Origin: Anaerolineae bacterium
GTDB taxonomy: Bacteria; Chloroflexota; Anaerolineae; 4572-78; J111
Length of the DNA: 42,450 nucleotides
Assembly: GCA_020433805.1 (NCBI GenBank)
Contig: JAGRBZ010000020.1
Location: forward strand, 1 to 42,450
Reading direction: 5' to 3'
Notes under the pieces: model-generated
Databases searched by the model: none
The model's input: only the letters and a program-made list of their open reading frames with translations
Told to the model about the DNA's origin: nothing
In this document: piece by piece, positions 32,900-42,155 of the stretch
Position numbering within the stretch: position 1 is the stretch's first letter
Layout: each line of letters opens with the position of its first letter
Made by a program: the position numbers and the translations under genes

Positions 32900-35800
32900 A
32901 TGGCAAATAAAGGGCAAAGCCAAAACTCAACACAAGAAGAACTTTGGTTAAAACAGGCTCAAAATAAAGAGTTTGAATTTCATTTGACAAATGAGTGGCG
33001 TCAGAGTGATAAGTTTATTGAGGACACTAAGAAACTTTTTGAGTATTTTCATTTTAATTCGGAAAGGTTTCATAATAATTTAGTAGTAGATCTAGGTGCT
33101 GGTTCTCGTTTGCGAAGTAAATTTTTTCAAGGTGCAAGAATAGTGGCAATTGAGCCACTGGCAGATCGTTTTTTGACTCAGATCGAGTGGTCTGATCTTA
33201 GAGATGCTTGGAGGCTTTGTTCTATCCCGGCTGAACAGTTTGTTGACGAAGTAGAAGGAACTGCGGATCTGATTATCTGCATTAATGTACTTGATCATAC
33301 CTTTGACCCTTTAGCCATATTACGCAATGCCAGGAAATATCTAAAGCCGGATGGTCAAATGTTGCTATCTGTAGACTTACATGATTCGGCAGATGAAATG
33401 CACCCTATCCATCTTAAAGAGAGTCTCTTAGATGAGTTAGTCCTTCAAGCCGGTTTCTTTATCCGCAGAAAGTATAAGGGATTGCCAAGTAGTAGTTCGT
33501 ATGGCCACGGTGTTGCCTATACATTGATACTTACCCCACTGGAACAGCTACAGATATCTAAAGATTTTTTATTTGTTTGTTCTAATAGTAATCAAGTTCT
33601 TATTTTTCAACCTATAGCACAAGAGTTACGTAAGGCAGGCCGGGAGCCGTCTTTTATATCACTTGACCAGTATTATGCCCAAGGTGCAAGTCAGAAACTA
33701 CAAAATATGGATTTTCCATGGGCTGAACTGCCAAGTTCCAATAGCAATAATAATTGGTTTGCAATGAACTTACAGCAGAGACAAATATTGGAAATGAGTG
33801 CTAATCGAGCTATTGAAGCCAGTTTTTTGGCACAATTGCCACGATGTATAGTGGTTGGTAACGATATAGGTGTTCTAGAAAGCAGTTTCTTGTCTTTAGC
33901 TAAATCTCACCAAGTTAGTACAGTTTTGGTACAAGATGGTTTGTACTGGACCAGCAGTAAAGCTGACATTAAGGAACACGCTGCTCAGGGTACTCAAGGT
34001 TGTGACCTTGTTTGTACCTGGGGGGCTGGTATTTCCAAAAGATTAATGGATTTAGGGGTTTCAAGTAAGGTCGTGATAACAGGTAATCCAAGATATGACT
34101 TGGTAAATGATAGATCCACAGAATTACCTCTTGATTCTGAAGTGTTAAACACAAAGATAAAAATTTTGGTCGCTGGTCAATGTTTTGCCAAATATGGGCA
34201 TATGTCGATTAGCGATGAAAAGTTAATGTACAAACGGTTGTTAAGTCTTTTGGCAAACAAAGAAGATGTACATATCTACTTTAAGTTACATCCTCAACAA
34301 GATGAGGCATATTATAAACCTCTACTAGAAGAACAAATTCATAAGATAACTCTTATTACCTCAGGGGACTCGATTTCGCTGTTAAAACAGATGGATGTGT
34401 TAGTAACAATTAACTCAACAGTTGCTGTAGAAGCAATTTTATGTAGAGTTCCAACCATTTTGATGAACTATTTGGTAAATATTAGAACTCCACCAGATTT
34501 CGAAGATTATCCGTTTCTTTATCACGATGAGAAACAATTCTTACACGACTACATGAAGCACGAATTCCCAAAAAATATAGGATTATCCGATGCTTTCTTT
34601 GAGAAATTTGTTGATCTTACGGTACATAAATTAGATGGAAATGCGGCGATCCGGATAAAAAACGCTTTGATTTATTTAGTAGATCAAGTCAATGAACCAG
34701 AAATTAGTGTGCTGTTATGTAGCTACAATCGGGCTGAAACGCTTAAGTTATGCCTAGACGCCTTGCAACATCAAACACTTGATAAAAGTCAGTTTGAGGT
34801 TATTTGTGTTAATGATGGTTCAACCGATCATACCGGCGTGGTAATGCAAACTGCATTAAAAACTCTACCTGGCTCTTACCATGAACATTCAACAAATAAG
34901 GCTCTGGCTGCAGCCAGGAACACCGCCTTGCGGGCCGCTAAAGGTAAATATTTTCTGTTCATCAACGACGATACAATTGCCGCATCAGATATGCTGGAAC
35001 AACATCTGGCAGCGCACCAGGCACACTACGGCGAAAAACTAGCAGTTTTGGGCGATTTTAGATTTCCGGTTGATTGGCGCAAAAAAAATGCTGTTTTGCA
35101 GGTGTTTGACAAGACTGATTTGATATTTGCCTACCCGGAAATGAAGCCTGGTCAAAAATATGGGTACATGTATTTTTGGACCGCCAATGTTAGCGTCCCC
35201 CGTCAGGTTCTATCGGATGTCGGCGAGTTTGATGAAATCTACAAACGCTACGGTGTTGAAGATACGGAGTGGGGCTATCGCTTGGAACAAGCTGGCTATC
35301 AAGTACTATATCATCCTGCGGCGAGCGCCCAGCATTTTCACGATATGTCCTCGATTGATGAATTTTGTCGACGACAACGGAGGGTGGCGGCTAATTTTGT
35401 TATTTTCTTTAAATCTCATATCGAAGCGTTGGTTACCGACAAATGGAAGGGTTTAAGTTCATTCTCACAGAGCAACTTGCGACAATACCTCAAGCAGCAG
35501 GAGGAATATCTATCCGCGATTCTTGCTCAAGCTAAAGCTGCGGAAACCATTAATCTGGTTCAGTTTAGACAGACGAAAATAGATGAAATCGTACATAAGA
35601 TCACCTCAGCGTTAAATTGGTTACATAACTATCACTGGCATGCTGGCTTGCTAGAAGGTTTGGAGAAAATTGGCTGTGATAGCTTTGCCGACTTTCAAAA
35701 GTACAGAGAGGATGATACTGTTCAATTAAGTATTATTATTCCTACCCATAACCGTTCGGATATTCTCGCCAAATGTCTTGACGCGCTGCAAACTCAGACG

Positions 35801-38800
35801 ATCCCACCCCAACAGTATGAAGTCATTGTCTGTGATGATGGCTCAACCGACGATACCCACCAGTTTGTCCAGCAATATCAATCATCTTATCAATTATATT
35901 ATCTGACCCAGCAAAATGCTGGCCCGGCAGCCGCCCGAAACGCGGCTATGCGGATCGCCCGTGGTAGATATTTCTTGTTCCTCAATGACGATGCCATTGC
36001 CGCGCCTGATTTATTGGGGCAACATCTGGCAGCTCATAGAGCATCACTCAATCAAAAACTGGCTGTTCTTGGTAGTTTTGATTTTCCCCAAGAGTGGTTG
36101 CAAAGTAGCCCAATTTTACAGGTATTTACTCAAACGACGTTAATTTTTGGCTACGCCGATATGGTGCCTGGCGAAAAATATGGCTATATGCGTTTCTGGA
36201 CCGCCAATGTGAGTGTTCCACGTGAGGCGTATGAAGAAGTTGGTGGCTTTGACCAGATTTATGAATTTGCCGCTGTTGAAGATACGGAGTGGGGATATCG
36301 GTTGGAACAGACCGGTTACAAAGTGTTATATCACCCATCTGCAAAAACTACGCACTTGCATGATATGGCGTCAATAGAAAAATACTGCCATCGGCAGCAT
36401 CTGGTAGCAGCTAATTTTGCTCATTTCTTCAACAAACACCCACAAGTTCTGGCAACATCTGACTGGCAAGATTTGAGGAGATATTCTCGGGCTAAGGCTT
36501 ATAAATATTTAAGGACACTTGACACGCAGCTAGAACAGGTCAAACAAGAAGTCCGAAAATTAGAACAAATTGATCTTATCCAACTTGTCAAGGCGGGAGC
36601 AGACACAAAGCAATTGCTTTCAACCACTAAGGATGTTTTGTTTTTCTTAAATGATTACTACTGGAATCAAGGCTTACTGGATGGTCTGGAGCAGTATGGT
36701 TTTGACAGCTTTGCCGATTTTAATACACAGAAGCCTGAAAAGACCGTTAAAATCAGTGTAATTATTCCTACTTACAATCGATCAACCACGCTAAAGAAAT
36801 GCCTTGATGCGCTCACTCAACAGAGCCTAAGGCCAGACACTTACGAAGTAATCATCTGTGATGATGGCTCAACTGATGACACAGCTAAGATGGTGAGCTA
36901 TTTTACAGCCTCATTCAAACTACACTACTTATCCCAATCCAATAAAGGTCCGGCTGCGGCTCGTAATCTCGGCATTAAAAAGGCTGAGGGTGACTATCTT
37001 TTATTCATGAACGATGACACTATCGCCGCGCCAGATTTGCTGCTGGCTCACTATCAAACCCACCAAAATAATGTTCAATGTAAAATCTCAGTGTTAGGTA
37101 CGTTTAAGCTTCTCCCTGAGCATAACCAATCGTTATTTACCCATGTTTTAGAACAATCTAACTTACTGTTTGGCTATGCCGGAATGGAAGCGGGTAACTT
37201 ATATAACTACACGCGTTTCTATACCTGCAATCTTAGTTTGCCGCGTCAAGCAGTTATTGATGTCGGTTCGTTTGATGAAGATTTTAACGGTCCGGCGGCA
37301 GAAGATCTGGACCTGGGTTATCGCTTACAACATCAGGGATACCGGGTGCTTTATCAACCCCATTGTATAGCCTGGCATGACCATCGCCTTACCCCCGAGG
37401 AATTTTGTAAAACGCATGTTACGCGAGGGTTAGGTGCCGTTGTTCTGTTTTTAAAGCATCCCGAAATAAGCGACTTCAAAGACATTACTCTTCAGGTTGT
37501 CGCTGAATGGCGTCAGCAGCAGGCCAGTTCTGAAGAGATAGTCAATCAGTTGCTACATCAGTTGAATGCTTTTACTGATCCGTTATTACAGGCATCGGTA
37601 TTAATACAACAACAGGATGCACTGAGTAAAATTTCTAAAGCGATGGAAAATTTATGGCTATTACATTATAGAAAAGGTGTTTTGTCCAGCCCATGGTTGA
37701 ATAAACTGCTGGAGACTACATTAGATTTTGATCAGTTTGCATCGAAAGATAAGCAGCCAAAACCCCTATCCCCAAAAGTGTCGGTCGTCATACCTTGCTA
37801 TAACTACGCTCACTATCTATCTGAGGCTGTGGATAGCGTTTTGTCTCAAACTTACCAAAACTTTGAGATTATCATCGTTAATGACGGAAGTACGGACGAT
37901 ACTCATCGGGTCACTAATCAACTCATTGCTCGAAACCCCAAACAGCGTATCCGCTTGATTCAGCAGTCAAATTCTGGCCAACCCGCGATTGCGCGAAATG
38001 TGGGTATCACTCAAGCAGTGGGTCAGTATATTCTATGTCTGGATGCTGACGACAAACTGGAACCAACCTTTTTGGAGAAGACGGTATCGGTGTTAGATAG
38101 TAATCCAGAAATTTCGATAGCGTTTACTCATATTCAACATTTTGGATCGATCAACTCTATTTGGTCGTCTGGGCCGCTTACCATTGAAGCACAGATTCGC
38201 TCAAACAATATCCCCTATTGTGCTTTATACCGTAGAATGGTATTTGACTCAGTAAATGGGTATGCCACCAATGTGCGTGGTTATGAAGATTGGGATTTCT
38301 GGCTGAATGTGCTAGAAAAAGGCTGGCAAGGCCAGCTTATCCCGGAACCGTTATTTTTTTATCGTAAGGGACACGAGAGTGTTTTGGGGCAAGCCAATCA
38401 AAATGGCCAAGAACTTATGGCCCAGATTATTCTTAACCATCCAGCGCTCTTTGACCCAAAACAAGTTATACAAGCGCAGAATTTATTAAAACGAGACGTT
38501 ATGACTAGTAAAAAGTATCGTATTACATATTTAATTACCTCAATTTTAGGGGTGACTGGTGGTAATCAAACCTTATTGCAATACACAAATTATTTGACGG
38601 AAAGTGGCCATGACGTTGCAATTGTAACTTATACCGATACCCCTACATGGTTTGATATAAAGGCTCAGGTGATTAAAGTCCCTAAGGGGCAAAATATGGC
38701 CCGCTACGTGCCGCCCAGCGATGTTGTTGTTAGTACTTACTTTATGAATACTGCCGAATTACTGGACATCGATGCACCCGTGAAGTTTTATTTTGCTCAA

Positions 38801-41323
38801 GGTGATCAATACATTTTTGCGGATGACACACCTTCATCTAATCCTCAAGTTGAATCCTTGCGCCGCCAAATGCAGGAATTGTCCAAAAGTTCGTATTTTC
38901 TCCCGGATGTTCACTTTGTGGCAAACTCTCATAACTTGGCTAGAACCGTCGAAAAAAATTATGGTCGAAAAGTGGATGCAATCATCCCCACTTGTATCGA
39001 TCAAACTCTCTTTCGTTCTTTGCCACGGGCCGTGCCCGGATCGCGTTGGCGCATTTTGATTGTTGGGCCAGATGCTCATGGTAGCGATGTAGAACCTCTG
39101 ACATTCAAAGGGATTAGCGATATTAAGGAAGCACTACAGTTGCTTTCAGAACGTTTTACGAATTTCACTGCCATACGCATGTCGAGTAGCCCTCCAGATA
39201 TATTTAAGAATTTTCCTTGCGAATTTTATGTTGCACCTCCTAGTGAAATCAAAACTTTTCTTTATGGAACGGCGCATATTCTTTTATATGCTTCTCATTA
39301 TGACTCTTGTCCATTACCGCCTAAGGAAGCAATGGCTGCTGGTGCAGTAGTGATTTGTACCTCTACATCAGGAGCCATGGAATACTGCGTCCACGAAGAG
39401 AATTGTTTGTTAGTTCCAATAAAATCACCATCAGAGATTGCCAAAGCAATAGAACGGCTGATTACTGATCCGGAATTGAGAGAAAAATTAATCCAAGGTG
39501 GCTTTTCAACTGCTCAAGAGTACCCTCGCGAACGAGCATGGCATAAACTTGAAGCAGTGATAGACCAATTTGTTGTCAAGGCAACAATCTTCCCTGCCTC
39601 CTCAACACAGGATTTCTTTACCAATTTTCAACCAGTTGATTCGACCCATCGTCACGCTCATCTGTCCACCGTCTCGGCTAGTGATAGGAAAAACGGCCAT
39701 CATTTAGCTTTAACATCATCTCAAGTGCTATCCAACAAAAATAAACCCGTAGGAGATACTATGGCTCACGACGAAATTCTCAATCAAATGATTACTTCAG
39801 CCCAAACGGCTGGAAACTGGCCGCAGGCAATTAGTCTACTAAAAGAAGCAGTTAAATATGCTCCACTTGGTCCAACGCAAGCAAACATCTGGAACAGTTT
39901 GGGGTATAGTTTCTTTCAGACTGAACGAATGGGCGAAGCAGAATCTGCTTTTCTAGAGGGAATCCAAGTTGAACCTCAAAATATGAGTCTCCTTAAGAAT
40001 TTGATCGATCTCTATCAGCAACAAGATCAATTGGACAAAGCTACGGAATATATCAATCAAGGGTTGCGCATTGATCCTGATGACACCGAAATTTTACTAT
40101 CGTTGGGCGAATGTGCCATTCAACTAGGGGCTTTTGATGTGGCAGAGATGGCCTTCGTACGCATAAAGGCACTTGCCCCCAATACTGCCGGCATCGATGA
40201 CATTCTTGATGAGTTATTTGGCATAGGGCAACCTCTTAACGGCAACCCCAATGGCACCGATCCATCAAACGATGTTTCGATTGCGCATGAAGCGAGTAAT
40301 CAAATTCTGGCTAAAGGACAAGTTGCATTGAAGGCTAACGACTTGACCGAAGCCGCTCAAGAGTTTTCCTGGGTCGTTGCTCAATATCCGAACTTAGCCG
40401 CCGGCCACGCGGCTTTGGGAGGTGCCTTGTTAGCCTTGGGGCAAGTCGATGCGGCAATCATCCCTTTACGTCGAGTGATCGAACTGTTACCTGAGTTGGC
40501 TGCGGGTTACAACCAGTTAGGAATAGCCTACTACAGAGCCGGTCATCAGACCGAAGCCGAGAAAGCTTTCAAGCAAGCTCACCATTTTGATCCTCTTGAT
40601 TTAGAGCCATGTTTAAACCTGATTGATCTCTATCGAGGGCAGCGCCATTTTGAAGAGGCTCGGACTATGGTTGACGTAGCTTCGCGTATCGATCCCAATC
40701 ACCCCGAAGTTCAAATTGCAGCCGGGTTGGTTAATGCGGAGATGGGTAACTTTGATGAGGCGCGACATAGTCTCGTTAAGTTGGAAGAAGTTGCGCCTAA
40801 ACATCCTGGAGTAACTGCGCTGCGTAGCTTGTTGAACAAGCGGATTGATCAAGTGGCTAATCTTATTCCGCAGATTAAGGCAGCTCAATCTGCCGGAAAT
40901 TGGTTTCAAGCGATAGACTTGCTGAAGAATGCCTTGACTCAGCCAAATCATCAATCCGATCCAATCTTGTGGAATAGCTTAGCGGTAAGCTATTTTAACA
41001 TCGGACAAGTCGCCGAGGCCGAAACCGCTATGGTTAACGGGTTGAAATTTAATCCAGATAACCTTGATCTCTTGAGTAATCTGGCCGATCTCTACTTACA
41101 ACAGGAGCAGTTTGATCGAGCCACCGAGTACGTCAATAAGGTCTTGCAAAGCGACCCAAACCACGTTGAAGCATTGATTGTGCTAGGCCAATGTTGCATT
41201 CGGTTAAATGTGTTCGACACCGCTTTGACCGCCTTCCGCCGAGTTGCAGAGCTAGCTCCTAATACTGAAGGCGTCGATCAGGTCGTGGTCGAACTAGAAT
41301 CAATAGTAGCAGTGCCTGGTTAA
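32900..41323 (+). CDS. Giant multi-domain glycosyltransferase: methyltransferase, GT-B unit, four GT2 units, GT4 unit and TPR array
   Basis: A 2807-residue protein that appears to build a glycan. In order: a SAM methyltransferase (about 40-200, LVVDLGAGSRLRS, ICINVLDHTFDP); a GT-B-like unit resembling glycerophosphotransferases or UDP-GlcNAc 2-epimerases (about 220-590, VVITGNPRYDLV, VHIYFKLHPQQDE); four GT2 (GT-A) units from about 600, 947, 1283 and 1625; a GT4-like unit (about 1870-2210, ITYLITSILGVTGG, PPKEAMAAGAVVICTSTSGA); and TPRs (about 2295-2807). Each GT2 has its nucleotide and metal motifs: NDGSTDH/INDDT, DDGSTDD/LNDDA, DDGSTDD/MNDDT and NDGSTDD/LDADD. The first three have an EDTEWGYRL-like or EDLDLGYRL base region, the fourth YEDWDFW. 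None looks dead. AGAGG lies 5 bases before the ATG. There is no signal peptide or membrane segment, so it is likely cytosolic. Acceptor and sugars are unknown; flagellin or a surface polymer are reasonable candidates. Confidence 0.92.
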   Translation: MANKGQSQNSTQEELWLKQAQNKEFEFHLTNEWRQSDKFIEDTKKLFEYFHFNSERFHNNLVVDLGAGSRLRSKFFQGARIVAIEPLADRFLTQIEWSDLRDAWRLCSIPAEQFVDEVEGTADLIICINVLDHTFDPLAILRNARKYLKPDGQMLLSVDLHDSADEMHPIHLKESLLDELVLQAGFFIRRKYKGLPSSSSYGHGVAYTLILTPLEQLQISKDFLFVCSNSNQVLIFQPIAQELRKAGREPSFISLDQYYAQGASQKLQNMDFPWAELPSSNSNNNWFAMNLQQRQILEMSANRAIEASFLAQLPRCIVVGNDIGVLESSFLSLAKSHQVSTVLVQDGLYWTSSKADIKEHAAQGTQGCDLVCTWGAGISKRLMDLGVSSKVVITGNPRYDLVNDRSTELPLDSEVLNTKIKILVAGQCFAKYGHMSISDEKLMYKRLLSLLANKEDVHIYFKLHPQQDEAYYKPLLEEQIHKITLITSGDSISLLKQMDVLVTINSTVAVEAILCRVPTILMNYLVNIRTPPDFEDYPFLYHDEKQFLHDYMKHEFPKNIGLSDAFFEKFVDLTVHKLDGNAAIRIKNALIYLVDQVNEPEISVLLCSYNRAETLKLCLDALQHQTLDKSQFEVICVNDGSTDHTGVVMQTALKTLPGSYHEHSTNKALAAARNTALRAAKGKYFLFINDDTIAASDMLEQHLAAHQAHYGEKLAVLGDFRFPVDWRKKNAVLQVFDKTDLIFAYPEMKPGQKYGYMYFWTANVSVPRQVLSDVGEFDEIYKRYGVEDTEWGYRLEQAGYQVLYHPAASAQHFHDMSSIDEFCRRQRRVAANFVIFFKSHIEALVTDKWKGLSSFSQSNLRQYLKQQEEYLSAILAQAKAAETINLVQFRQTKIDEIVHKITSALNWLHNYHWHAGLLEGLEKIGCDSFADFQKYREDDTVQLSIIIPTHNRSDILAKCLDALQTQTIPPQQYEVIVCDDGSTDDTHQFVQQYQSSYQLYYLTQQNAGPAAARNAAMRIARGRYFLFLNDDAIAAPDLLGQHLAAHRASLNQKLAVLGSFDFPQEWLQSSPILQVFTQTTLIFGYADMVPGEKYGYMRFWTANVSVPREAYEEVGGFDQIYEFAAVEDTEWGYRLEQTGYKVLYHPSAKTTHLHDMASIEKYCHRQHLVAANFAHFFNKHPQVLATSDWQDLRRYSRAKAYKYLRTLDTQLEQVKQEVRKLEQIDLIQLVKAGADTKQLLSTTKDVLFFLNDYYWNQGLLDGLEQYGFDSFADFNTQKPEKTVKISVIIPTYNRSTTLKKCLDALTQQSLRPDTYEVIICDDGSTDDTAKMVSYFTASFKLHYLSQSNKGPAAARNLGIKKAEGDYLLFMNDDTIAAPDLLLAHYQTHQNNVQCKISVLGTFKLLPEHNQSLFTHVLEQSNLLFGYAGMEAGNLYNYTRFYTCNLSLPRQAVIDVGSFDEDFNGPAAEDLDLGYRLQHQGYRVLYQPHCIAWHDHRLTPEEFCKTHVTRGLGAVVLFLKHPEISDFKDITLQVVAEWRQQQASSEEIVNQLLHQLNAFTDPLLQASVLIQQQDALSKISKAMENLWLLHYRKGVLSSPWLNKLLETTLDFDQFASKDKQPKPLSPKVSVVIPCYNYAHYLSEAVDSVLSQTYQNFEIIIVNDGSTDDTHRVTNQLIARNPKQRIRLIQQSNSGQPAIARNVGITQAVGQYILCLDADDKLEPTFLEKTVSVLDSNPEISIAFTHIQHFGSINSIWSSGPLTIEAQIRSNNIPYCALYRRMVFDSVNGYATNVRGYEDWDFWLNVLEKGWQGQLIPEPLFFYRKGHESVLGQANQNGQELMAQIILNHPALFDPKQVIQAQNLLKRDVMTSKKYRITYLITSILGVTGGNQTLLQYTNYLTESGHDVAIVTYTDTPTWFDIKAQVIKVPKGQNMARYVPPSDVVVSTYFMNTAELLDIDAPVKFYFAQGDQYIFADDTPSSNPQVESLRRQMQELSKSSYFLPDVHFVANSHNLARTVEKNYGRKVDAIIPTCIDQTLFRSLPRAVPGSRWRILIVGPDAHGSDVEPLTFKGISDIKEALQLLSERFTNFTAIRMSSSPPDIFKNFPCEFYVAPPSEIKTFLYGTAHILLYASHYDSCPLPPKEAMAAGAVVICTSTSGAMEYCVHEENCLLVPIKSPSEIAKAIERLITDPELREKLIQGGFSTAQEYPRERAWHKLEAVIDQFVVKATIFPASSTQDFFTNFQPVDSTHRHAHLSTVSASDRKNGHHLALTSSQVLSNKNKPVGDTMAHDEILNQMITSAQTAGNWPQAISLLKEAVKYAPLGPTQANIWNSLGYSFFQTERMGEAESAFLEGIQVEPQNMSLLKNLIDLYQQQDQLDKATEYINQGLRIDPDDTEILLSLGECAIQLGAFDVAEMAFVRIKALAPNTAGIDDILDELFGIGQPLNGNPNGTDPSNDVSIAHEASNQILAKGQVALKANDLTEAAQEFSWVVAQYPNLAAGHAALGGALLALGQVDAAIIPLRRVIELLPELAAGYNQLGIAYYRAGHQTEAEKAFKQAHHFDPLDLEPCLNLIDLYRGQRHFEEARTMVDVASRIDPNHPEVQIAAGLVNAEMGNFDEARHSLVKLEEVAPKHPGVTALRSLLNKRIDQVANLIPQIKAAQSAGNWFQAIDLLKNALTQPNHQSDPILWNSLAVSYFNIGQVAEAETAMVNGLKFNPDNLDLLSNLADLYLQQEQFDRATEYVNKVLQSDPNHVEALIVLGQCCIRLNVFDTALTAFRRVAELAPNTEGVDQVVVELESIVAVPG
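39751..39763 (+). promoter_or_regulatory. Internal ribosome binding site and ATG at the head of the TPR part of the giant gene
   Basis: AGGAG (39751-39755), a 5-base spacer and an in-frame ATG (39761) coding for residue 2288 (MAHDEILNQM). It lies in the low-complexity linker between the GT4 unit and the TPR array. It could start a separate TPR polypeptide of about 520 residues or be the remnant of a gene later fused to the glycosyltransferase. Confidence 0.45.
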
Positions 41324-41360
41324 AGTCAGATAAGATGTTTATAGATAAAGGTAATTAATT

Positions 41361-42155
41361 GTGACAACGACTTCTCAGGCTTTGGCTGCTGGTCTAGCAC
41401 AACACCAAGCAGGTCAATATCAACAAGCGGAAATGATCTACCAACAAGTGTTGTCTATATCTCCCAATTCAACAGAGACGCTCCATTTGCTAGGTTTATT
41501 AGCTTTTCAAATGAATCAACCGGTTCGAGCAGGCGTTTATCTTGATCAAGCTATTGCCTTAGAAGTTACCAACCCTATTCTCTTTACCACTCGTGCCACA
41601 GTGTATCGAACATTAGGTGATCTCAGGGAGTCTGCTGCAACTTACCGTCAAGCTCTCCGTTTGGCTCCAGATGATGCTCAAACCCATTACAATCTAGGCT
41701 TGGTGCTGGTGGAGTTAGATGATATTGCTGAAGCTACTGACTGTTTTCGACGAGCTATTGAGCTAAACCCGAATTTTGCACAGGCTCACTACAATTTAGG
41801 TCTAGTTTTGGAACAGCAAGACTTAGAGATCGAGGCTGAAGCTGCCTACAGAAGATCCATTCAGATTGATCCTGGCTATATGGCAGCCTTACATAATTTG
41901 GGGCGGCTACTGGGACAGCAGCACCGTTTTGATGAAGCTTGCAAATATATGGAAAAAGCGGTTCAGCTCGACCCCCAAGATGTTGCTCGGTTGTTCAATT
42001 TAGGATTATTGTTTTGGAAAAACGGTCAAATTACAGCTGCTGCTAAGGCCTATCAATTTGTCCTTCAACGTGATCCTCTCCACGGCGTTGCTCATCTCAA
42101 CCTAGCTATTGCTTTGGAGAAACTAGTAGTTCAACAAAGGTCAAATGACGGGTAA
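41361..42155 (+). CDS. TPR-repeat protein, 3' end probably replaced by an IS insertion
   Basis: A protein made almost entirely of tetratricopeptide repeats, about seven units, such as GQYQQAEMIYQQVLSISPNS, DIAEATDCFRRAIELNPN, HYNLGLVLEQQ and RFDEACKYMEKAVQLDP. TPRs bind partner proteins; in glycan islands they often precede a glycosyltransferase domain, but none is left here. The start is a GTG with AAAGG upstream, 37 bases after the giant gene. The frame ends inside the transposase-coding part of an IS630-type element lying in the opposite direction (25-base overlap). The last residues (VVQQRSNDG) do not look like TPR and are probably IS-derived, so the original protein was likely longer. 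Confidence 0.85.
   Translation: MTTTSQALAAGLAQHQAGQYQQAEMIYQQVLSISPNSTETLHLLGLLAFQMNQPVRAGVYLDQAIALEVTNPILFTTRATVYRTLGDLRESAATYRQALRLAPDDAQTHYNLGLVLVELDDIAEATDCFRRAIELNPNFAQAHYNLGLVLEQQDLEIEAEAAYRRSIQIDPGYMAALHNLGRLLGQQHRFDEACKYMEKAVQLDPQDVARLFNLGLLFWKNGQITAAAKAYQFVLQRDPLHGVAHLNLAIALEKLVVQQRSNDG

Noticed and set aside
41361..42155. O-GlcNAc-transferase-type enzyme
   Set aside because: Only TPR units are present; no catalytic glycosyltransferase domain is left before the IS.
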